A stretch of 50,202 bases of DNA from Pseudomonas fluorescens (GCA_003241595.1 QFOU01000003.1:1-50202), one strand, 5' to 3'. Positions 31,253-39,893 are shown, counted from the stretch's first letter. Numbers and translations are program-made. The notes: generated from the letters alone by a model not told the origin.

Positions 31253-34200
31253 CTAGCTTTCCAACTCGCGCAAGCGGCCCAGCACCACGCTCAGCATCGC
31301 CACACTTAGTTCTTTACTGCGGCCGATGTCACGTACCAGAGATTGGTAACGCTCCATTGCATCGCCGCAGCCGTCCAGCCAGCCATCCACAGTTTGGTTG
31401 GTGCGCAGCAGGCGACGGCTCATCGCGGTCTGACGGGAGAATAGCTCCTGTCCCATCGCCTGTACGGCCTGACGCGTCCACGCATCCGGCACCGGCATGG
31501 TGCGCACTTTGCGAACCAGTGCGGGCAGCTTGAGGCTCTCGCCCACGCGCAGGTGGGTTCCCAGCACATCGGTCAACGGTTTCTTCAACTCGGCGGAGAG
31601 CATGGCCACATCGGGCGCCACCACCAGCGGAGACAGCAGTGCCAGGCGTCCGGCCATCGGTGCAGGCAAGCCCATGCTTTCCCACTCGTCGGCCCAGCGT
31701 GCCATCTCGGGGCGACCCTTGAGGGCCTTGGGCAGCAGGTTGACGATCTCCTGCACCGGCTTGTGCAGGGTGCCGATCCATGTCGCCACATCCACCGGCT
31801 GACCATGACGCACCACCCAGGCGGCAAGGATACCGCTCACAACCTTCAAACGGCGACTCACCGCCAGTGTGGTCTTCAGTGGCAGCGTGTGCAGGTTTTC
31901 CAGCTGGGCCCACAGGCCGGCCAGATCACTGATGACGATCGCCACACCCAGTGCGCGTACGGCATCGCGGGCGCTCACTTCAAAGTCGTTCATCAAACGC
32001 GGGATCGAAAGGATACCCAAACGGTTGACCAGCAGGTTCGCCAGCACGGTTGCAATGATGTTGTGCGCCAGCGGGTGTTTCTCGATCTGGGCGGCATACT
32101 TGTCCTGCAGGGAGCGGGGGAAGTACCACGCCAGCAAGGGCTTGAGCATGGGACTGTCCAAGAGCTCGTGGTCTTTCAAAATCTCGGCCCGCAACCACGC
32201 CTTGGTGCCCGCCAGCAAGGCGCACATTTCAGGACGGGTGTACAAGGCTTCGGGGCGCGCTTTCAGGTCGCGCAGGCTGGGCAGACAGTCCACGATGGGG
32301 TCCACAATGTCTTCGCGCACCAGCTTGTCCTGCCAGCTTTGCAACTCCAGATGATACCCCTCGTCTTCGGCGCAATCCATGGTCACGGCAAGGTTCTGCT
32401 GGGTGTTGTCGCGCAGTACCTGTACGGCCACGTCGTCGGTCATGCTGCGCAGTAACTTCACGCGACCGGCTTCATCCATCTTGCCTTGTCGCATCACCAA
32501 TTGCAGCAGGATCTTCAGGTTCACTTCGTGGTCGCTGGTGTCCACACCGGCGCTGTTATCCAGTGCGTCGGTATTGAGCTGTACACCACGGCGCGCCAGT
32601 TCAACACGACCACGCGCGGTAATACCAAGGTTGCCACCTTCACCGATGACCTTGGCGCGCACGCTCGCACCATCCACGCGCACATCATCGTTGGCCTTGT
32701 CGGCGGCGGAAAGATGCGATTCATCACTGGCCTTGATGTAAGTGCCGATACCACCATTCCACAGCACATCCACCGGCGCTTTCAAAATGGCTTTGATCAG
32801 CTCATCGGGCACAATGCTGCTGGCCTTGATACCCAGGCGCGCCTGCATCTGTGGGCTGAGATCGATACGCTTGGCTGCACGCAGGAACACACCACCCCCC
32901 TCGGAGATTTTCTTGGTGTCATAACCATCCCAACCCAGGCCCGCATCAAACATGCGCTGACGCTCGGCGAAGCTCACTGCCGGATCCGGATTCGGATCGA
33001 GGAAGATATGCATGTGGTTGAACGCGGCCACCAATTGCACATGCGGGTCGCGCAGCAGGCCGTTTCCAAAAACGTCACCAGCCATGTCACCAATACCCAC
33101 CAAAACAGCCGGACGCTCCGCACTCGGCGTCAATCCAAGGCCGGAAAGGTGGTGGGCCACACTCACCCATGCGCCACGGGCGGTAATACCCATGTCCTTG
33201 TGGTCGTAGCCTTTGCTACCACCGCTGGCAAAGGCATCGGCCAGCCAGAAGCCGCCCGTGATGCCATCCCAGTAATCGGCGGCAATGGCTTCACCATTGG
33301 CCACGTCCGAGAACTTGGCGGTACCCTTATCGGCCGCCACCACCAGATAAGGATCATCACCGTCATGACGCACAACACCCCGCGGAGGCACCACATTGTT
33401 CTTGGTGTCGTAGGTGTCGCTGATGCTCAACAGCGCGCGGATGTACAGCTTATACGCTTCAACCGGCACGCCCTGACGCACAAAGAAGCCACCCTTCGCA
33501 CCCACCGGCACGATGATGGTATTCTTGCGCATCTGGGCGGTCATCAGGCCCAGAATTTCAGTGCGGTAGTCGCTGGCACGGCCGCTGTGACGCAAGCCGC
33601 CACGCGCCACCGGCCCACCGCGCAGGTGCACACCTTCCACATGGGGGTGGTACACCGCAATTTCACGCCACGGACGCGGCTCGACCATACCCGGCACTTT
33701 GCTGCAATCCAGCTTGAAGGCCAGCGCCTCGAATTTCGCTTCACGACCGGGCTGCCATACGTTGGTGCGCAGAATGGCCTGCACCACACCAAAGGCCGTG
33801 CGCCACACGCGCTCTTCCTCAGCGGTGGGCATGGCCAGAATTTCAGCTTCCATTTTCGCGATCAAAGGAGCCGCCAAACGCTTGCGCTTCGCGTTGGCAA
33901 TCGCAGGATCATGCTCGGCCACCAGCAATTCCCACAGCACGCGGGCCAGGTCGGGGCGGGCACGTACGATCTGCCGTACGGTACGGGGGTCTAACCGACG
34001 GTCAACTTGCTGCAGGTAAGCCACCCACGCGCGCCATACACCAATCTCACGCACACCCAATGCCGAACCCAGCGCGAGGCGGTTGAGACTGTCCTCTTCC
34101 AGCGTATCGCGCAGACACGCATCCACCACCGCGATCAACGCGGCGCGGTTGGCGTCGGTGAGGGGGGTCTCCGGCATGGCGCACAATACGTCGTGCACCC

Positions 34201-35917
34201 AAACGTCACCGAGCTTGAAGGTCTCTTCGCTGATGGCTTTCAGCCCGCAGCTGTCCACCAGCGGCATCAATTCCGCCAAGGTCCAACTGCCACCGCGTTT
34301 CAACAAACGCAGACGCAATCCATCGCGCTCTTCCAAACGCACCTGCTGGTCAGCACCACTGGCCACAAACGCCGCATCCTCAACGGCCATCGCCACAGGG
34401 GTCACACTGCGGTAACCCACATCCACCAGCGTCGCAAATTGACGCCAGCGCAAGATACCTTGCTGGGCACCCAAACTCGCCACAAACGCATCCTGCATGT
34501 CATCGTCCCAACCACGTACCAGCGCACGCACACGGTGGGTCAGGTCAGCCTCGCTCACATCCATGCCGGTCTTCCATGGCAGACGGAACACCATGCGCGC
34601 CAGCTCGCCACTGCCCAGTTCAACTTTGAATTCGCGTACGCGGAATCCAAATGCATCCCCCAGCAACAGCACAATTTTCTCACGCATGCGGGTGTGCATC
34701 TTGGCCAGCGGCAGGTACACGATCACCGTCGCCGCCGCTTCATGGGCCGAAGCCCGCACCAGCACCGCCACATCCGGCCGCTCATGCACGGCCACCGTAG
34801 CGGTCGCCAAACGTTTGAGAGTGTCGACATCACTCAGGAACAGCTCATCGCGTGGCCACATGTCGAGCACGCTTTGCAGGGTGCGGGAATTATAGCTGCC
34901 CTTCGGCCAGTTCACAGCTTTGATGACATTCGCCAGCTTGGCACGTAGTAGCGGAATGGACTGCACCGCACTGGTATAGGCACTGCTGGTGTAAAGGCCC
35001 ACAAAACGGTGTTCGCCGACCACATCACCCTTGGTATTGCGGATCATCACACCCACGTAGTCCATGGTCACACCACGGTGAACCTTGCTGGGCTCGGGGG
35101 TATTGCTCAGCACAAGGTGCTCATGGCTGTCGATGTAAAGGCCCAGACTCCCCACTTCGCTCACCAGCTTTTCGCTGGTTACGGCACTGGTGGTTTCGGC
35201 CATGATCCCCAAACCGGTATCCGGTGTCGCCTTCACAACCAGACCCGTCTTGGTGCTGCGGTAGTCGTAGTGACGGTAGCCGAGCAGGATCATGTTGCCA
35301 TCAGCGATCCAGTTCAAAAACTCGCGCTCTTCACTCTTTCCGAATCCGTTGGCCAGCTCCGCCATCTTGTCGCGCATGGTGGGGTAGTCGCGTACGGCGG
35401 CACGCGCTTGCGCAAGGCTGGTGCGCACGTCGTCCACCATGGCGTGCACACCTTCGGTGTTGATGTTCTCCACCTGCACCAAAATCCACGCCTCCAGCGA
35501 TTTCCGGCTGGTGGCACGGCCCAGTTCGGCATCGGTCAGCTTGTTGCGCACACGGGTCACGTTCACCACGGGGTGCCACAAACCACCAAGGTCGGGGTTG
35601 TGACGACGTACGGCAAGGCTTACCGTGTCGGTCAGGAAAGGTTGGTCGTCGGCCACCACCAAGACCCATCCATGCGCACTGGCGGGCGGGTTGAAGACCT
35701 CAACTTTCGGCGCATCCCCGGTCTTGCGACTGCCCACCTTGCCCGAAATCCAGGGCCATACGGGGTCACGCGCATCGGCAACGGTGCGGCCCATACCTTG
35801 CGCAAACACACGACGCAGGGCTTTCACGCCCAAACCGCTTTCATCGGTCTCTTGGGTTTCGGTAGCTTTGGTCGAAGTCTTTGCGGGGGTCTTCGGGGTA
35901 CGCGGGGCAGCAGCCAT
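31253..35917 (-). CDS. gdhB: NAD-specific glutamate dehydrogenase, large (about 170 kDa) type
   Basis: A 1554-residue enzyme of the L-GDH180 class that deaminates glutamate to 2-oxoglutarate for catabolism. N-terminal half is regulatory (ACT-like segments; WVLVVADDQPFLTDTVSLAVRRH, RVREFKVELGSGELARMVFRLPWK); the catalytic core is near residues 780-1060 with GGPVARGGLRHSGRASDYRTEILGLMTAQMRKNTIIVPVGAKGGFFVR, holding the substrate-binding lysines, then VGIGDMAGDVFGNGLLRDPHVQLVAAFNHMHIFLDPNPDP and KVIGEGGNLGITARGRVELARRGVQLNTDALDNSAGVDTSDHEVN. Members of this class are often allosterically controlled. AAGGA lies nine bases before the ATG. Downstream are two LysE-like exporters on the same strand. 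Confidence 0.95.
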   Translation of the reverse strand: MAAAPRTPKTPAKTSTKATETQETDESGLGVKALRRVFAQGMGRTVADARDPVWPWISGKVGSRKTGDAPKVEVFNPPASAHGWVLVVADDQPFLTDTVSLAVRRHNPDLGGLWHPVVNVTRVRNKLTDAELGRATSRKSLEAWILVQVENINTEGVHAMVDDVRTSLAQARAAVRDYPTMRDKMAELANGFGKSEEREFLNWIADGNMILLGYRHYDYRSTKTGLVVKATPDTGLGIMAETTSAVTSEKLVSEVGSLGLYIDSHEHLVLSNTPEPSKVHRGVTMDYVGVMIRNTKGDVVGEHRFVGLYTSSAYTSAVQSIPLLRAKLANVIKAVNWPKGSYNSRTLQSVLDMWPRDELFLSDVDTLKRLATATVAVHERPDVAVLVRASAHEAAATVIVYLPLAKMHTRMREKIVLLLGDAFGFRVREFKVELGSGELARMVFRLPWKTGMDVSEADLTHRVRALVRGWDDDMQDAFVASLGAQQGILRWRQFATLVDVGYRSVTPVAMAVEDAAFVASGADQQVRLEERDGLRLRLLKRGGSWTLAELMPLVDSCGLKAISEETFKLGDVWVHDVLCAMPETPLTDANRAALIAVVDACLRDTLEEDSLNRLALGSALGVREIGVWRAWVAYLQQVDRRLDPRTVRQIVRARPDLARVLWELLVAEHDPAIANAKRKRLAAPLIAKMEAEILAMPTAEEERVWRTAFGVVQAILRTNVWQPGREAKFEALAFKLDCSKVPGMVEPRPWREIAVYHPHVEGVHLRGGPVARGGLRHSGRASDYRTEILGLMTAQMRKNTIIVPVGAKGGFFVRQGVPVEAYKLYIRALLSISDTYDTKNNVVPPRGVVRHDGDDPYLVVAADKGTAKFSDVANGEAIAADYWDGITGGFWLADAFASGGSKGYDHKDMGITARGAWVSVAHHLSGLGLTPSAERPAVLVGIGDMAGDVFGNGLLRDPHVQLVAAFNHMHIFLDPNPDPAVSFAERQRMFDAGLGWDGYDTKKISEGGGVFLRAAKRIDLSPQMQARLGIKASSIVPDELIKAILKAPVDVLWNGGIGTYIKASDESHLSAADKANDDVRVDGASVRAKVIGEGGNLGITARGRVELARRGVQLNTDALDNSAGVDTSDHEVNLKILLQLVMRQGKMDEAGRVKLLRSMTDDVAVQVLRDNTQQNLAVTMDCAEDEGYHLELQSWQDKLVREDIVDPIVDCLPSLRDLKARPEALYTRPEMCALLAGTKAWLRAEILKDHELLDSPMLKPLLAWYFPRSLQDKYAAQIEKHPLAHNIIATVLANLLVNRLGILSIPRLMNDFEVSARDAVRALGVAIVISDLAGLWAQLENLHTLPLKTTLAVSRRLKVVSGILAAWVVRHGQPVDVATWIGTLHKPVQEIVNLLPKALKGRPEMARWADEWESMGLPAPMAGRLALLSPLVVAPDVAMLSAELKKPLTDVLGTHLRVGESLKLPALVRKVRTMPVPDAWTRQAVQAMGQELFSRQTAMSRRLLRTNQTVDGWLDGCGDAMERYQSLVRDIGRSKELSVAMLSVVLGRLRELES

Positions 35918-36050
35918 ACAATAGAATCCTTGTTCTTTAAACGCGGCCAGCCTACGCCTCCCTCTTCAACCCTGCAAGGCCCCGTGACGGCAAAAAAACA
36001 TACGAAGCCCCACCCTCCCGTGGCCTAAATCACGCAAATCCTCGCGCCAT

Positions 36051-36075
36051 AAAAAAGCCCGCCATCAGGCGGGCC
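36051..36075 (-). terminator. Terminator after the flagellar-rod-like gene
   Basis: Minus strand GCCCGCC-TGAT-GGCGGGC (36057-36074) followed by TTTTTTATGG. Confidence 0.9.
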
Positions 36076-36092
36076 AGAAGTGGGGTCAACGG

Positions 36093-36428
36093 TTAAATAC
36101 CACGCTTGCCAATAAGGTCGAGGGTGGTCTGCTCCACGTCCGAACTCACACGGAAGGCCGCCGCATTGGCCTTGTAAGCCGTGGCAGCCTGCAAGAGGTC
36201 AACAATGGGGGTGGTGATGTCACCGGCGCTCAGCACGGCACCGCGTACGGCATCTTCCACGGCGGGTACAACGGCGGCACGCTCGTCAATACTCACACTG
36301 TCAGCCGCCATGGCGTTCTGGGCGGCGGTAAAACCTTGATTGATGTCGTTGGCAGCTTTCGCAACACGCTGTTCCTGCGTGCGCATGCCTTCAATGCTGG
36401 CCATCTTGGCCGAAATAGTAAGCGTCAT
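36093..36428 (-). CDS. Small flagellar-rod-like protein (putative)
   Basis: A 111-residue protein. Its two ends resemble those of flagellar basal-body rod proteins (FlgB/FlgC/FlgF/FlgG): an N-terminal helix with MASIEGMRTQEQRVAKAANDIN, like the ALSGMxAxxxRLxVxANNIAN motif, and a C-terminal helix DLLQAATAYKANAAAFRVSSDVEQTTLDLI, like QRAYEANAxxIxTxDEMLxxLLxL. The middle is short, so it would be a mini rod protein or a relative with another use. The start at 36428 follows AAAGGAGAGATAAGC; the upstream in-frame ATG adds 13 residues that do not fit. No other flagellar gene is in the window. The call rests on motif resemblance only. Confidence 0.5.
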   Translation of the reverse strand: MTLTISAKMASIEGMRTQEQRVAKAANDINQGFTAAQNAMAADSVSIDERAAVVPAVEDAVRGAVLSAGDITTPIVDLLQAATAYKANAAAFRVSSDVEQTTLDLIGKRGI

Positions 36429-36493
36429 GCTTATCTCTCCTTTGTCAGCCGGTGCTTTCCACGGCACCGGTTCCCTATATTGGGGATATTGTT

Positions 36494-36522
36494 ATTGTGG
36501 GTTTAAGGGGGTAAAAAGTCAA
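36494..36522 (-). promoter_or_regulatory. Possible promoter of the flagellar-rod-like gene
   Basis: Minus strand TTGACT (36517-36522), 17-bp spacer, CACAAT (36494-36499). Leader of about 60 nt before the ATG at 36428. Confidence 0.4.
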
Positions 36523-36547
36523 GTCCTGCAAAGGGTTTGCACCCTCG

Positions 36548-36745
36548 CTAAGCCTTGATATCCACGGTTTTACCGCGTGGCGTATCTCGTGCCGCTTGCT
36601 TGTCGGCCGTATAACGCGCGGCAGCTTCACCTTCCGGCACGGTCTTCGGTGTAAATTCCTCCTTACGGCGGAATTCCAACCGACCCAGCGCTTCAGTTGG
36701 TAAAACGGCCACCACGGGCTTGGGGCCTCCTTGGATAACAGTCAT
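36548..36745 (-). CDS. Small hypothetical protein
   Basis: Unrecognised 65-residue basic protein, MTVIQGGPKPVVAVLPTEALGRLEFRRKEEF ... RYTADKQAARDTPRGKTVDIKA. No signal peptide or membrane segment; looks largely disordered. GGGAAGTAGAGAG precedes the ATG. It lies upstream of the flagellar-rod-like gene on the same strand; the putative promoter at 36494-36522 suggests the two are not necessarily co-transcribed. It diverges from tsaB. Confidence 0.5.
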   Translation of the reverse strand: MTVIQGGPKPVVAVLPTEALGRLEFRRKEEFTPKTVPEGEAAARYTADKQAARDTPRGKTVDIKA

Positions 36746-36780
36746 AGCTCTCTACTTCCCTAACAACAACTTATAACCTC

Positions 36781-36809
36781 TTGACCAAACAGACCTGACA
36801 GGCCAAAAC
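36781..36809 (+). promoter_or_regulatory. Possible tsaB promoter with leaderless geometry
   Basis: TTGACC (36781-36786), 17-bp spacer, CAAAAC (36804-36809), then exactly 6 nt to the ATG at 36816. The -35 is good, the -10 poor; listed because the spacing matches the other leaderless promoters and no Shine-Dalgarno is present. Confidence 0.35.
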
Positions 36810-36815
36810 CACCCT

Positions 36816-37430
36816 ATGCCTACACCCGATGTCCAACTTGCCCTCGATTGCTCCTTCACTGGCCTCGCCATCGCCGTGCGTACGTCCACGCAAACCTTTA
36901 CATTCAGCACCAGTATTCCGCGCAGTTCCGATATCCTTCCCACCGAACTCCAATCCCTGCTGGCCCAAGCGCAGGCCACGGTGGCCGATATCCGCCGTAT
37001 CATCGTCACCACCGGCCCGGGCAGCTTCACCGGTATCCGCCTCGGCCTTGCCACGGCCGAAGCCTTCAAGCTGCTCAATCCCGCCATCGAGATCATCGGG
37101 GTCTCTACGCTGCAAGCGCTCGCCACCCAGATCACCGCCACCCACGCCCCCACCACCGGCTTCACGCTCGCACTGGATGCCGCGGGTGGACAGGCCTACG
37201 TGCAAAGCTTCGCCCCCGATGCCACTCCTACGTCCGAAGCCACATGCGTGGCATTCACCGAAGTGCCTGCCGACACTAGGCTTTTCGCCAGCCCATCCCT
37301 GCTGATGGAATCCACCCCAATCACCGAACTCAGCGCCACCCACATTCTCACACTGGCAGAGAACGAAGCCCGCCACCTGCCGCCCCAACCGGTTTATCTC
37401 AAGCCGCTCACCTACAAGAAACAGGGCTAG
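36816..37430 (+). CDS. tsaB: tRNA t6A biosynthesis protein TsaB
   Basis: Partner of TsaD in the threonylcarbamoyl-transfer complex (with TsaE, encoded here in the fusion at 6856-8427). 204 residues with the ASKHA-type opening LALDCSFTGLAIAV, then RRIIVTTGPGSFTGIRLGLATAEAFK, the invariant GPGSFTGxR motif of TsaB, and LALDAAGGQAYVQSF. The C-terminal part ends PVYLKPLTYKK as in the family (PxYLRxxxxK). It is followed two bases later by rimI, the usual tsaB-rimI pair. Confidence 0.93.
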   Translation: MPTPDVQLALDCSFTGLAIAVRTSTQTFTFSTSIPRSSDILPTELQSLLAQAQATVADIRRIIVTTGPGSFTGIRLGLATAEAFKLLNPAIEIIGVSTLQALATQITATHAPTTGFTLALDAAGGQAYVQSFAPDATPTSEATCVAFTEVPADTRLFASPSLLMESTPITELSATHILTLAENEARHLPPQPVYLKPLTYKKQG

Positions 37431-37432
37431 AC

Positions 37433-37858
37433 GTGAGCGTGTTGACTCTCACAACTCTTCCCACCTCTTGGGATGATCCTGTCCTCAGCCGTACCCAGGC
37501 GGAAGAGCTGCTCGCCCAACCGCACCACCTTCTTCTCGCCATCGGCCCCGCCGAAATGCCGGACGCTTATCTCTTCGCGCGCTGTATCCCGCACACGCCC
37601 GCCGATATCCTGACAGTGTTCGTAAATCCCGCTCATCGCCGCAAGGGGCGCGCCCTGCAACTCATGCAACATCTGCTTCTGCTGGCGCGGGAAGGGGGCT
37701 GCACCGGCCTCACGCTGGAGGTCGATGCCACCAACGATGCCGCCATCCGCCTCTACACTGCCTGCGGCCTCACCCATCTCACTACCCGCCGCGCCTACTA
37801 CACGCATACCAATCAAGCTCCCACCGACGCCCTCATCTTCAGCCTCAACTGGGCATAG
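37433..37858 (+). CDS. rimI: Ribosomal-protein-alanine N-acetyltransferase RimI-like (GNAT)
   Basis: A 141-residue GNAT acetyltransferase. ILTVFVNPAHRRKGRALQLMQHLLLLAREGGCTGLTLEVDATNDAAIRLYTACGLTHLTTRRAYY holds the acetyl-CoA P-loop (R-R-K-G-R-A, the usual Q/R-x-x-G-x-G/A) and the ExxxxNxxAxxLYxxxGF motif of RimI. The start is a GTG two bases after the tsaB stop. N-terminal part is less typical. The pairing with tsaB is the common bacterial arrangement; the target of alphaproteobacterial RimI is normally ribosomal protein S18. Confidence 0.85.
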   Translation: MSVLTLTTLPTSWDDPVLSRTQAEELLAQPHHLLLAIGPAEMPDAYLFARCIPHTPADILTVFVNPAHRRKGRALQLMQHLLLLAREGGCTGLTLEVDATNDAAIRLYTACGLTHLTTRRAYYTHTNQAPTDALIFSLNWA

Positions 37859-38034
37859 AACCCTCGGCTACAGGCCTCCTGCGTGTATCTTTTGCAACAA
37901 ACACGCACAATCGCACGCAAATTCCCAAGCGGCTGTAAGGATTGTGAAAGAGGACGCCTTGTTTCAAGCCCAGCTTCGCCTTAAGCCTTAAGGGCAAGTT
38001 CACCACTAGCGAAACACACACGAGGCAATTTCAA

Positions 38035-38151
38035 ATGAACCCCTTTGTCGAACTGGGTCTGTACGTCTCCATGGTCGCACTTCTGGTCTGTGCCTGTATG
38101 GAATTCCGTAAAACGATCTATACCAAGGTCACGAAGCTCTTTACTAAGTAA
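38035..38151 (+). CDS. Very small membrane protein (38 residues)
   Basis: MNPFVELGLYVSMVALLVCACMEFRKTIYTKVTKLFTK: one hydrophobic segment (about residues 7-21) followed by a basic cytoplasmic tail. GAGG lies ten bases before the ATG. The next small gene starts nine bases after this stop, with its Shine-Dalgarno AAGGTGA overlapping the stop codon, so the two look like a bicistronic unit. No family recognised. The 176 bases before it hold no other supported feature except a tandem CCTTAAG repeat near 37978. Confidence 0.5.
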   Translation: MNPFVELGLYVSMVALLVCACMEFRKTIYTKVTKLFTK

Positions 38152-38160
38152 GGTGACCAC

Positions 38161-38385
38161 ATGTTAGAACCTGCACTCCAAGTCATGTTGGCAGGAATTG
38201 GCATTCTTGTGACCACCTGCATCGCGATCGACTGGATCTACGTGAATCCCGACGCCGCCCCGAACTCCACAGCGGAGAGTACTCCAGCCGATACGGCTGT
38301 CGAGGCTGCTCCCGTAACGGAGCCAGCACCGTCAGCTACGATAATCCCGTTGCGTCAGCCCGATCCATTGGCCGTCGCAGCTTGA
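38161..38385 (+). CDS. Small single-segment membrane protein with Pro/Ala/Thr tail
   Basis: A 74-residue protein: a hydrophobic segment (ALQVMLAGIGILVTTCIAIDWIYV) and a soluble tail of low complexity rich in Ala, Pro, Thr and Glu (about 45 residues). AAGGTGA precedes the ATG. Partner of the 38-residue protein upstream; a strong terminator follows, so the pair is a separate transcript. No family recognised. Confidence 0.55.
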   Translation: MLEPALQVMLAGIGILVTTCIAIDWIYVNPDAAPNSTAESTPADTAVEAAPVTEPAPSATIIPLRQPDPLAVAA

Positions 38386-38396
38386 ACTGTATTGCG

Positions 38397-38433
38397 TTAC
38401 CCCCTCGCCGTTCGCGGCGGGGGTAAATTTTTT
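38397..38433 (+). terminator. Terminator of the small membrane protein pair
   Basis: TTACCCCC(T)CGCCG, loop TTCG, CGGCGGGGGTAAA with one bulge, then TTTTTT. Very stable hairpin with a UUCG tetraloop. Confidence 0.85.
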
Positions 38434-38464
38434 GGGGGAAATCCCTCTTACAAAAAAAAGCTGC

Positions 38465-38764
38465 CTAGGCGGCAGCTGTCTCTTCATCTTCGGGCAGGTC
38501 CGGGTCCGGCACCTGCAAAGTTTTCATCACCCCCCACCCCGTAATTGCCGACGCAATCAGCGACATCGCCGCCATGTCCCAGCGGCCCTGCGCCATAAAC
38601 ATCAGGAAGAGGGTGGTATTGCCGATGAAAATGATGCCCATGCACATGAACCCGACCATTACACACGCTCCCATGAGGCTGAAGAGAAAGAAAAAAACGG
38701 CTTCACCACTATCATAATGAACAGGTAAGTATCGTAATGAGGTTCTGCAAGCCCTCTCCGTCAT
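38465..38764 (-). CDS. Small membrane protein, unknown function
   Basis: Hydrophobic protein of 99 residues if translated from 38764, or 69 from the ATG at 38674. Two membrane segments: AVFFFLFSLMGACVMVGFMCMGIIFIG and MAAMSLIASAITGWGVMKTL, ending in an acidic tail (DPDLPEDEETAAA). GCAAGG lies close to the longer start; no Shine-Dalgarno precedes the shorter one, so the start is uncertain. It is convergent with the gene pair at 38035-38385 and divergent from phoH. No family recognised. Confidence 0.55.
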   Translation of the reverse strand: MTERACRTSLRYLPVHYDSGEAVFFFLFSLMGACVMVGFMCMGIIFIGNTTLFLMFMAQGRWDMAAMSLIASAITGWGVMKTLQVPDPDLPEDEETAAA

Positions 38765-38794
38765 AAACCTTGCATCTTACCCCTCACCACCCCC

Positions 38795-38823
38795 TAGACA
38801 CGCACACGATAACACTCAATAAT
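38795..38823 (+). promoter_or_regulatory. phoH promoter, leaderless
   Basis: TAGACA (38795-38800), exactly 17 bp, AATAAT (38818-38823), then 7 nt to the ATG at 38831. No Shine-Dalgarno. Confidence 0.6.
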
Positions 38824-38830
38824 CACTCTA

Positions 38831-39844
38831 ATGACCGAGCACACCCCACTCCAGCTGACCTTCTCCTCCAACCAGCTTCTCCAAGACCTCTGCGGCCGCC
38901 ACGATGCCCACCTGCAACTGATCGAAGACAACCTCGGCGTCCAGCTCGTCACCCGCGGCAATCAACTGGCCATCTTCGGCCCGGGCCCGCAGGCCGAACT
39001 CGCCAAACAGGTGCTGGAAGACCTGTACGAAATGCTCAAAAGCGGCGTTGCCCTTAGCCCGTCGCAGGTGGAAGCCGCACTGCGCATGTCGGATGGCCTG
39101 CTCGACACCACGCTGCGTCCCACCGATCTTATCTCCGGCAACACCACCATCGTCACGCCGCACGCCAAACTCATCCCACGTAGCATCACCCAACACCGCT
39201 ACGTGAATGCTCTGCAAAACAATACCTTGGTGTTCGGTACAGGCCCGGCCGGTACCGGTAAAACATACCTCGCCGTCGCCCAAGCCGTCAGCCTGCTGGT
39301 GGGTCGTCAGGTCTCCAAGATCATCCTGACCCGCCCGGTGCTGGAAGCCGGCGAACGCTTGGGCTTCCTCCCCGGCACCTTCGAAGAAAAGATCGACCCC
39401 TACCTGCGCCCGCTGTTCGATGCGCTGGACGATACCTTGGGCCGCGAACGCTGGGCCAAGATGCGCGAAACCGGCCAGATCGAGATCGCTCCGCTCGCCT
39501 ACATGCGCGGCCGCACCATTAAAGACTCCGTGATGCTGCTGGACGAAGCTCAGAACACCACACCCACCCAAATGAAGATGTTCCTCACTCGTCTGGGCGA
39601 AAACTCGCGCATGTTCGTCACCGGCGACCCCACGCAGTGCGACCTCCCGCCCCAACGCACCGCCCACGGCATGGTGCCGCAACGTAACGGCTTGAAAGAC
39701 GCCCTCGAAACCCTCGATGGCCTCCGCGATATCGAGATCGTGCGCTTCCGCGAGGCCGATGTCGTCCGCCACCCACTGGTTTCCACCATCGTCACCGCCT
39801 ACGCCGAGCGCGACCGCCAGCTCAATTTCCGCATGGACGAATAA
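38831..39844 (+). CDS. phoH: PhoH family protein (YbeZ/PhoL)
   Basis: A 337-residue P-loop ATPase, commonly paired with the endoribonuclease YbeY in RNA metabolism. N-terminal KH-like region (VQLVTRGNQLAIFGPG), Walker A GPAGTGKT (138-145), VSKIILTRPVLEAGERLGFLPGTFEEKIDPYLRPLFDAL, Walker B VMLLDEAQNTTPTQMKMFLTRLGENSRMFVTGDPTQCDLP, and the end motif DIEIVRFREADVVRHPLV. All are family hallmarks. The usual order is phoH-ybeY-corC-lnt on one strand; here ybeY-corC-lnt lie further along on the opposite strand, so phoH is a stand-alone transcript. Confidence 0.95.
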   Translation: MTEHTPLQLTFSSNQLLQDLCGRHDAHLQLIEDNLGVQLVTRGNQLAIFGPGPQAELAKQVLEDLYEMLKSGVALSPSQVEAALRMSDGLLDTTLRPTDLISGNTTIVTPHAKLIPRSITQHRYVNALQNNTLVFGTGPAGTGKTYLAVAQAVSLLVGRQVSKIILTRPVLEAGERLGFLPGTFEEKIDPYLRPLFDALDDTLGRERWAKMRETGQIEIAPLAYMRGRTIKDSVMLLDEAQNTTPTQMKMFLTRLGENSRMFVTGDPTQCDLPPQRTAHGMVPQRNGLKDALETLDGLRDIEIVRFREADVVRHPLVSTIVTAYAERDRQLNFRMDE

Positions 39845-39854
39845 CTAAAATCAT

Positions 39855-39893
39855 AAAAAATGCCTCCCCCAGAAATATCTGGGAGAGGCATTG
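39855..39893 (-). terminator. Terminator of the small secreted-protein gene
   Basis: Minus strand AATGCCTC...GAGGCATT, 30 bases of nearly perfect stem with a small internal mismatch, followed by TTTTTTATG. It lies just downstream of the gene ending at 39915 and may also stop phoH transcripts. Confidence 0.8.

Noticed and set aside
37975..37992. Tandem CCTTAAG CCTTAAG repeat
   Set aside because: Only two short units, no relation to a promoter or gene end; likely chance.
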